Positions 33,630 through 39,400 of a stretch of DNA of 40,799 bases are shown one piece after another (positions within the stretch are counted from its first letter, which is position 1; each line of letters begins with the position of its first letter). Location: positions 1-40,799 of the forward strand of contig NZ_POPB01000345.1 of the NCBI RefSeq assembly GCF_002964045.1. The letters are read 5' to 3'. Source of the stretch: Streptococcus suis. GTDB taxonomy: Bacteria; Bacillota; Bacilli; Lactobacillales; Streptococcaceae. Under the pieces are notes generated by a model that did no database searches, was not told where the DNA came from, and worked only from the letters and a program-made list of their open reading frames with translations. The translations under genes were made by a program, and so were the position numbers.

Positions 33630-33987
33630 AAAACAAATCCATCGCCTGAGAATTCTCTGGCACATCCTGAAAGTGACAGGTTTTGCGACCTTTCTCACTT
33701 CCTTTTTTAGCTTCATCTTCCTAGCAGCTGGTTTGCTACTCTGGTTGGAGCCTGATTTTACCAGCTACGGTGATAGTTTATGGTACAGCTTTGTGACGGC
33801 GACTACTGTTTGATATGGAGATTTACTGGTGACAACTACTTTCGGTCGCATCATCAGTATTACTTTAGCTATTTACGGCATTCTCTTTTTGGGCAGTCTG
33901 TCAGGTCTGGTGGTCAGCTACTATACCGAAGTCAGCAAACACTATTCCTTAGCCGTTGAACAAGACAAACAAAAAACTGGTTCCTAA
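33619..33987 (+). pseudogene. two-TM potassium channel, stop codon in the selectivity filter
   Basis: Reading from the ATG at 33619, the frame encodes one membrane helix (FATFLTSFFSFIFLAAGLLLWL), a pore helix (SLWYSFVTATTV), then TGA at 33811-33813, then YGDLLVTTTFGRIISITLAI and a second helix, ending at 33987 (122 codons plus stop, counting the TGA). Without the stop the filter would read TTVGYGD. The TGA is one base from GGA, the expected glycine codon. No other lesion is visible, so the mutation is probably recent, unless the codon is read through or is a sequencing error. Confidence 0.85.
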
Positions 33988-34001
33988 GAGCCAGTTTTTT
34001 T
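33971..34001. terminator. bidirectional terminator between channel and azoreductase genes
   Basis: AAAAAACTGGTTC pairs with GAGCCAGTTTTTT around CTAA. It overlaps the distal channel stop and serves the two convergent genes. Confidence 0.8.
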
Positions 34002-34611
34002 AGTAACTTTCTAAAATCTCATCAATTTTCCCCATAGCTTCTTCAAAAATAGCTTGCGCCTGGTTTGGATCGGCCGATTGTCCTTCGATAAAGACCTGAT
34101 GAATGTCTTCAAAGCCCAGAAACTCAAAAATAGACTTGATGTATTGGGCTGCCGGATCTTGACCTGCGTAAACTCCACCATTGGACTGGATATGCAACAA
34201 TTTTTTTCCCTTGACCAGACCGATAGAGCCCTCAGTTCCATACTTGAAGGTCAGTCCTGCAACGTTAATGGTATTAATCCATGACACTAATTGACTTGGC
34301 ACATTGAGGTTCCAAAGGGGATTGACCACGACAATCTTATCTGCTGCAAGAAATTGTTGGGTCAAGGCATTATAGCGGTCCAAGCGTTCTGATTGTTCAG
34401 GACTGATTTCTATACCTTTTTTGACTGCTCCCATAGATTCTAACAAAGGCTTATCCAAAGCTGGAATCTGGTCCTCAAAGACATCGACTATTTCTATCTC
34501 ATCCTCTGGATGCAAACTGGCGTACCGAGTTTGAAACTCTTCCAAAGCCCGCAAGGCATAGGACTTTTGTGCGTCGAGGGGGTGGGCCTTTACAATTAAT
34601 ACAGTTGCCAT
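34000..34611 (-). CDS. azoR: FMN-dependent NADH-azoreductase
   Basis: This 203-residue flavodoxin-like quinone/azo reductase has ATVLIVKAHPLDAQKSYA at the N-terminus, the flavin-binding segment VVNPLWNLNVPSQLVSWINT, and GLTFKYGTEGSIGLVKGKKL. Its usual role is detoxification of quinones, linked to redox or thiol stress. The ATG at 34611 has AAGGAG at 7 nt; an in-frame upstream start at 34629 has no SD. Its promoter overlaps a 15-bp palindrome. Confidence 0.92.
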   Translation of the reverse strand: MATVLIVKAHPLDAQKSYALRALEEFQTRYASLHPEDEIEIVDVFEDQIPALDKPLLESMGAVKKGIEISPEQSERLDRYNALTQQFLAADKIVVVNPLWNLNVPSQLVSWINTINVAGLTFKYGTEGSIGLVKGKKLLHIQSNGGVYAGQDPAAQYIKSIFEFLGFEDIHQVFIEGQSADPNQAQAIFEEAMGKIDEILESY

Positions 34612-34646
34612 TGTTTCTCTCCTTATCACTAATTATTGATAGTTCT

Positions 34647-34676
34647 ATTCTACTCTTTTTTATTTGAAATTCAAAT
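34647..34676 (-). promoter_or_regulatory. azoR promoter with palindrome
   Basis: On the minus strand TTGAAT (34674-34669) and TAGAAT (34652-34647) are 16 nt apart. ATTTGAA-A-TTCAAAT (34662-34676) is a perfect 15-bp inverted repeat overlapping the -35 and may be an operator. Confidence 0.5.
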
Positions 34677-34689
34677 CATCTGCTCATAG

Positions 34690-34720
34690 CAAGAGGCTGG
34701 TCTCCCAGCCTCTGCTTTTT
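34690..34720 (+). terminator. strong hairpin after the GNAT gene
   Basis: AGAGGCTGG (34692-34700) pairs perfectly with CCAGCCTCT (34705-34713), followed on the plus strand by GCTTTTTT. The U tract is on the plus strand, although both flanking genes are on the minus strand, so its role for the GNAT transcript is uncertain. Confidence 0.55.
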
Positions 34721-34729
34721 TAGATTGTT

Positions 34730-35140
34730 TTATTTTTTTAAATAGGTGTAAGCGACACAGTCCAGGCTATCAACGGCTGTAAAGCCAATTGCCTCATAGA
34801 AAGACCGTGTTTTCTCAGTATTGTCTGTCAAGAGATGAAGCTGATAAATACCCGGAAAGTGGGTAACGGCCTGCTCCAAAAGCTGACGCCCAATTCCTTG
34901 ACGTTGATAGGTTGGCAAAACCAAAATATCCTGAATAAAAACGATTGAATGCCCGTCACCAACTGCTCGCAAGAGACCAACTAGACGGCCACCGTCAAAG
35001 GCAGCGAGAACCAGTAGACTATGTTCCAAGGCCTTCTCTAGCATTTCTGGACAGCTGGTATATCCTGTCCAGTCCACAGAAGCATAGAGGTCTAGGACTG
35101 CTTGAAAATCAAGTTGAGGATTTTGTCTGTAAGTAATCAT
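34730..35140 (-). CDS. GNAT-family N-acetyltransferase under a leader-peptide switch
   Basis: This 136-residue GNAT protein has the acetyl-CoA loop YQRQGIGRQLLEQA, the preceding strand FIQDILVLP and the terminal LLTDNTEKTRSFYEAIGF. Substrate specificity cannot be read from the sequence. SD AAAGGAG lies 6 nt before the ATG, but its AAAGG is paired in a perfect 10-bp stem (35149-35177). A 12-codon leader with a better SD sits directly upstream. The arrangement parallels translational attenuation of chloramphenicol acetyltransferase and erm methylase genes, so ribosome stalling may induce this gene; that is inference. Confidence 0.85.
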   Translation of the reverse strand: MITYRQNPQLDFQAVLDLYASVDWTGYTSCPEMLEKALEHSLLVLAAFDGGRLVGLLRAVGDGHSIVFIQDILVLPTYQRQGIGRQLLEQAVTHFPGIYQLHLLTDNTEKTRSFYEAIGFTAVDSLDCVAYTYLKK

Positions 35141-35148
35141 GATGTTCT

Positions 35149-35177
35149 CCTTTGTATTGTTTTTTAGAATACAAAGG
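35149..35177 (-). promoter_or_regulatory. SD-sequestering hairpin of the GNAT gene
   Basis: CCTTTGTATT (minus strand, last codons of the leader peptide) pairs perfectly with AATACAAAGG, which contains most of the GNAT Shine-Dalgarno sequence; the loop is 9 nt. A ribosome halted in the leader would cover the left arm and free the SD. Confidence 0.75.
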
Positions 35178-35202
35178 CTTTATCCATTGTTAAAATACCC
35201 AT
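35164..35202 (-). CDS. 12-residue leader peptide MGILTMDKAFVF
   Basis: ATG at 35202, stop at 35164. A strong SD, AGGAGGT, lies 6 nt upstream, better than that of the GNAT gene it precedes. The last codons (GCC TTT GTA TTC) form the left arm of the SD-masking hairpin. It lies 23 nt upstream of the GNAT start. Too short for homology-based recognition; the call rests on SD, position and overlap with the hairpin. Confidence 0.7.
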   Translation of the reverse strand: MGILTMDKAFVF

Positions 35203-35229
35203 GGTCTTACCTCCTGTTTTACTACTTCT

Positions 35230-35238
35230 AGTATAACA
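35230..35238 (-). promoter_or_regulatory. extended -10 promoter for leader and GNAT gene
   Basis: TGTTATACT on the minus strand lies 27 nt before the leader ATG. No clear -35 is visible. It is next to the terminator of the sdpI-like gene. Confidence 0.45.
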
Positions 35239-35266
35239 AAAACTGCTCCAATTATGAAGCAGTTTT
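35237..35266 (-). terminator. terminator of the ArsR/SdpI operon
   Basis: AAAACTGCT (35239-35247) pairs with AGCAGTTTT (35258-35266). On the minus strand the stop codon lies in the loop and a T run follows. Confidence 0.7.
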
Positions 35267-35851
35267 GCAACGACGATAAAAATAATAGAGACTCAAGGTT
35301 ATGACAGATGTACCAAACAAAATCAGCACAAGGATAGATAGGGATGGTGAGCCTAATAGACTAACTATCAGCAATAATCCACCAATAATGAAGAGATAGC
35401 CTGCCTGCTTTCTTCCCTTTCGTTCTATTTCATTGGTCTTGCTATCCAATTCCTCCTTAGGTAAATAATTCCCTATTACCATGTAACCGATAGCCAGCAG
35501 TACAATGACAAGTCTCCGGTAATCCAATTCTACTCCTAAATTATACCAGAGTAAAGAAACTTGAACGATAAGAAACAGTAGCGGAAAAAACCATTTGACC
35601 ACTCGAATGACTGGTGTTTTCCCTATCCCTTTCACATCATAAAGTACACAAATGAATAGGTGAACACAAAAGAATGATAGCGATGTCAAAATCATCATAT
35701 ACTTGGCCATAGAGCCATTTGGCTCACCATTTACGCCAAAATGCGTTACCATGGTATCTGGCAATGCTCCATAGTAACAAATCGTCAATACAGCTATTAG
35801 TAGAAATATACCAGAAGTTGCTAATAAGGTTTTTATGTCAATTTTCTTCAT
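35252..35851 (-). CDS. SdpI-like membrane protein (DUF1648)
   Basis: This 199-residue protein has about six hydrophobic segments. The DUF1648 motif is in ALPDTMVTHFGVNGEPNGSM, and the SdpI-type motif is in AIGYMVIGNYLPKEE. In B. subtilis SdpI gives immunity to the SdpC toxin and senses it. The start at 35851 has GGAGGG at 7 nt and overlaps the arsR-like gene by 14 nt, as in sdpRI. No sdpABC toxin genes are in the window, so it may protect against a foreign toxin; that is inference. Confidence 0.88.
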   Translation of the reverse strand: MKKIDIKTLLATSGIFLLIAVLTICYYGALPDTMVTHFGVNGEPNGSMAKYMMILTSLSFFCVHLFICVLYDVKGIGKTPVIRVVKWFFPLLFLIVQVSLLWYNLGVELDYRRLVIVLLAIGYMVIGNYLPKEELDSKTNEIERKGRKQAGYLFIIGGLLLIVSLLGSPSLSILVLILFGTSVITLSLYYFYRRCKTAS

Positions 35852-36116
35852 CTTGTTGCCCTCCAAAACTTGCAATCCAAACCAAGACTTCTTCAAAGAC
35901 CGTATAGTTTAGACGATAATAAATAAAATTTTTCTGCTTTTCCTCCAAAATTAATCCAGCTTTTTTCAAAGTGGATAAATGATGAGAAACTGTTGCTCCT
36001 GTTAATTGAAATTGTTCTACAATTTCCCCAGCAGACTTCGGCCCCGACTTAAGACTATCTAGAATTTGCCTACGAATAGGAGCAGAAATTGCCTTCAAGG
36101 TTTCAGACAATCCCAT
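35838..36116 (-). CDS. ArsR/SdpR-type transcriptional repressor
   Basis: This protein of about 92 residues is one winged helix-turn-helix domain: LKAISAPIRRQILDSLKSG, the recognition helix in LTGATVSHHLSTLKKAGLI, and the wing EEKQKNFIYYRLN. It has no metal-binding Cys motif. The ATG at 36116 has AAGGAGG at 6 nt; longer in-frame starts lie across the promoter/operator. A perfect 24-bp palindrome lies just upstream of the SD, suggesting autorepression of the operon with the SdpI-like gene. Confidence 0.9.
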   Translation of the reverse strand: MGLSETLKAISAPIRRQILDSLKSGPKSAGEIVEQFQLTGATVSHHLSTLKKAGLILEEKQKNFIYYRLNYTVFEEVLVWIASFGGQQDEEN

Positions 36117-36135
36117 AATAAGCCTCCTTGTCCAT

Positions 36136-36188
36136 CTATTTAGAAATATTTCTAAATAGAATTTTACTCTGTTTTTATTGTTTGTCAA
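36136..36188 (-). promoter_or_regulatory. promoter and 24-bp palindromic operator of the ArsR/SdpI operon
   Basis: On the minus strand TTGACA (36188-36183) and TAAAAT (36166-36161) are 16 nt apart. A perfect 24-bp palindrome, half-site CTATTTAGAAAT, occupies 36136-36159, where transcription should start. A further TTCTAAATAG half-site lies at 36206-36215, upstream of the -35. Confidence 0.8.
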
Positions 36189-36316
36189 GAACTATTTCGA
36201 TTATTTTCTAAATAGATTTCAAAAAAAAACAGACCACTCTTTATGGAGTCCTCTCTTGGTAGAGCATTTCACCTTCCCACTACAGTTGACAAAGAGCCCA
36301 TTTTTTCTGTAAAACA

Positions 36317-36369
36317 AAAGACTCATTCTCCTTCCTAGATTAACTCTAGTCGAGAGAATGGGTCTTTTT
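36317..36369. terminator. terminator of the surface protein gene
   Basis: AAAAGACTCATTCTC pairs with GAGAATGGGTCTTTT (one G-U pair) around an inner CTAGA/TCTAG stem. It lies 66 nt after the stop codon. Confidence 0.7.
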
Positions 36370-36434
36370 GATAACCAATATTATCTTCGGTCAAACAATT
36401 TGAGCTAATTGATAATAATTGATTGACATACAAC

Positions 36435-39400
36435 TTAGTCTTCTTTACGACGACGTTTAGCTGTATATGCAAATGTTCCTAACAACATTGTTGCCCCAAT
36501 TATACCTGTAGCTGCTGATGAATCTTCACCAGTATTTGGCAACTGGTGTTGCGCTGGACTAACTGGTTTCTCAGCATCTGCTGGTTGTGTCGGTGCTCCA
36601 GGAGCAACTGGTTGTGCTGGTTCAGTTGGTTTAACTGGAACTTCTGGCTCAACTGGTTTATCTGGAGTCGGAGTTACAGGTTTTGTTGGTGTAACTGGTG
36701 TACCCGGCTTAATAGGTACATAGTTGATTGGGGTATCTTCACCTGGCTTAGATGGTACTGGCGGTACAATGTAGCCCTTGCTTGGATCATCTGGATCAAC
36801 CGGTGGCAATGGGGTCACTCCATCTGGACCAACTGGGATAAAACCTGGAACATGTGGTAAAGTCGGAACTTCATCGCCTGGCTTGGTCGGATCAGTTGGA
36901 TGATTTGGATACGGGATTGGCGTCACTGGTTGACCTGGAATGTTTGGTATCCATGAGCCGATTGGAACATAGACATAAGTCACTACTGTTCCACCTTCTA
37001 CCATGGTTCCCGTCGCATTGCTTGGAACCTCTTTGAGAAGATAACCCTTGATAACCTTGCCTTCGCTAGTGTAACTATCACCAACCTTGCCTTCTGTGAC
37101 AACAGGTGGAAGGAGGTCCTTACCAGACTCGTCCACATATTTCACAGTAACTGTCGTGGACTTAGGTGCCTCTGGAACGTAGTTTATCGGCGTATCAACT
37201 CCTGGATCCGTTGGAATTGGTGGGAGTTCATAGCCCTTGCTTGGATCATCTGGATCAACCGGCGGCAATGGTGTCACTCCGTCTGGACCGACTGGGATAA
37301 AGCCTGGAACATGTGGAAGGGTTGGAACTTCATCTCCTGGTTTGGTCGGATCAGTAGGATGATTTGGATACGGGATTGGAGTCACTGGTTGACCTGGAAT
37401 GTTTGGTATCCAGGAACCAATTGGAACATAGACATAAGTGACTACTGTTCCACCTTCTACCATGGTTCCAGTCGCATTGCTTGGAACTTCTTTGAGAAGA
37501 TAACCCTTGATAACCTTACCTTCGCTGGTGTAGTTATCACCAACCTTGCCTTCTGTGACAATTGGTGGAAGGAGGTCCTTACCAGATTCATCTACGTATT
37601 TGACTGTGACGGAAGTGGACTTAGGCGCCTCTGGTACGTAGTTTATCGGCGTATCAACTCCTGGATCTGTTGGGATTGGTGGGAGTTCGTAGCCCTTGCT
37701 TGGATCATCTGGATCAACCGGTAGCAATGGGGTCACTCCATCTGGACCAACTGGGATAAAGCCTGGTACATGTGGTAAAGTCGGAACTTCATCACCTGGC
37801 TTGGTCGGATCAGTAGGATGATTTGGATACGGGATTGGCATCACTGGTTGACCTGGAATGTTTGGTACCCATGAGCCGATTGGAACATAGACATAAGTGA
37901 CTACTGTTCCACCTTCTACCATGGTTCCCGTCGCATTGCTTGGAACTTCTTTGAGAAGATAACCCTTGATAACCTTACCTTCACTGGTGTAGCTATCGCC
38001 TACTTTGCCTTCAAGCTGAGTTGACGGAATCAATTCCTTACCAGATTCATCCACGTATTTGACTGTGACGGTCGTGGACTTAGGCGCCTCTGGTACGTAG
38101 TTTATCGGCGTATCAACTCCTGGATCAGTTGGAATTGGCGGAAGCTCATAACCCTTGCTTGGATCATCTGGATCAACCGGTGGCAATGGGGTCACTCCAT
38201 CTGGACCAACTGGGATAAAGCCTGGGACATGTGGTAAAGTCGGAACTTCATCGCCTGGCTTAGTCGGATCAGTAGGATGATTTGGATATGGGATTGGAGT
38301 CACTGGTTGACCTGGAATATTTGGTACCCATGAGCCGATTGGAACATAGACATAAGTGACTACTGTTCCACCTTCTACCATGGTTCCAGTCGCATTGCTT
38401 GGAACTTCTTTGAGAAGATAACCCTTGATAACCTTACCTTCGCTGGTGTAGCTATCACCAACCTTGCCTTCGGTGATAACTGGTGGAAGGAGATCCTTAC
38501 CAGATTTATCCACGTATTTGACTGTGACGGTCGTGGACTTAGGCGCCTCTGGTACGTAGCTTATTGGCGTATCAACTCCGGGATCAGTTGGGATTGGTGG
38601 GAGTTCATAGCCCTTGCTTGGATCATCTGGATCAACCGGCGGCAATGGGGTCACTCCGTCTGGACCGACTGGGATAAAGCCTGGAACATGTGGTAAAGTC
38701 GGAACTTCATCGCCTGGCTTGGTCGGATCAGTAGGATGATTTGGATACGAAATTGGAGTCACTGGTTGACCTGGAATGTTTGGTACCCATGAGCCGATTG
38801 AAACATAGACATAAGTGACTACTGTTCCACCCTCTACCATGGTTCCAGTCGCATTGCTTGGAACTTCTTTGAGAAGATAACCCTTGATAACCTTACCTTC
38901 ACTAGTGTAGCTATCGCCTACTTTGCCTTCTGTGACAACAGGTGGAAGGAGGTCCTTACCAGACTCGTCCACATATTTCACAGTAACTGTCGTGGACTTA
39001 GGTGCCTCTGGAACGTAGTTTATCGGCGTATCAACTCCTGGATCCGTTGGAATTGGTGGGAGTTCATAACCCTTGCTTGGATCATCTGGATCAACCGGTG
39101 GCAATGGGGTCACTCCATCTGGACCAACTGGGATAAAGCCTGGAAAATGTGGAAGGGTTGGAACTTCGTCTCCTGGCTTGGTTGGATCAGTAGGATGATT
39201 TGGATACGGGATTGGCATCACTGGTTGACCTGGAATGTTTGGTACCCATGAGCCGATTTCTCGATAAACCACTGTTATCGTTTGATCATTGTCATTGGCT
39301 GTGATAGTCAAGGCAGGCACCACCGAGGTATCCGTAATATATCCTTTGATTACTGGTGAGTCAACTGCTGGTACCGTTTTACTTTCTGACCATTCACCGT

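Larger units (their letters stand above)
36117..36434. other. intergenic region with operator, promoter and terminator
   Basis: This 318-bp gap holds the ArsR-type operator and promoter (36136-36188), a second half-site (36206-36215) and the terminator of the surface protein (36317-36369). I see no gene in it. Confidence 0.6.

Noticed and set aside
33811-33813. Selenocysteine or programmed recoding at the channel TGA
   Set aside because: The family has glycine here, one base away, and no recoding element is evident. A nonsense mutation is simpler.
34690-34720. Terminator of the minus-strand GNAT gene
   Set aside because: The stem is strong, but the T run is on the plus strand only, so it is listed as a hairpin with uncertain role.
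36546-37724. Tryptophan-rich plus-strand open frames opposite the adhesin
   Set aside because: They are antisense shadows of the repeated Pro/Gly codons, recur with the repeat period, and have no SD or promoter.
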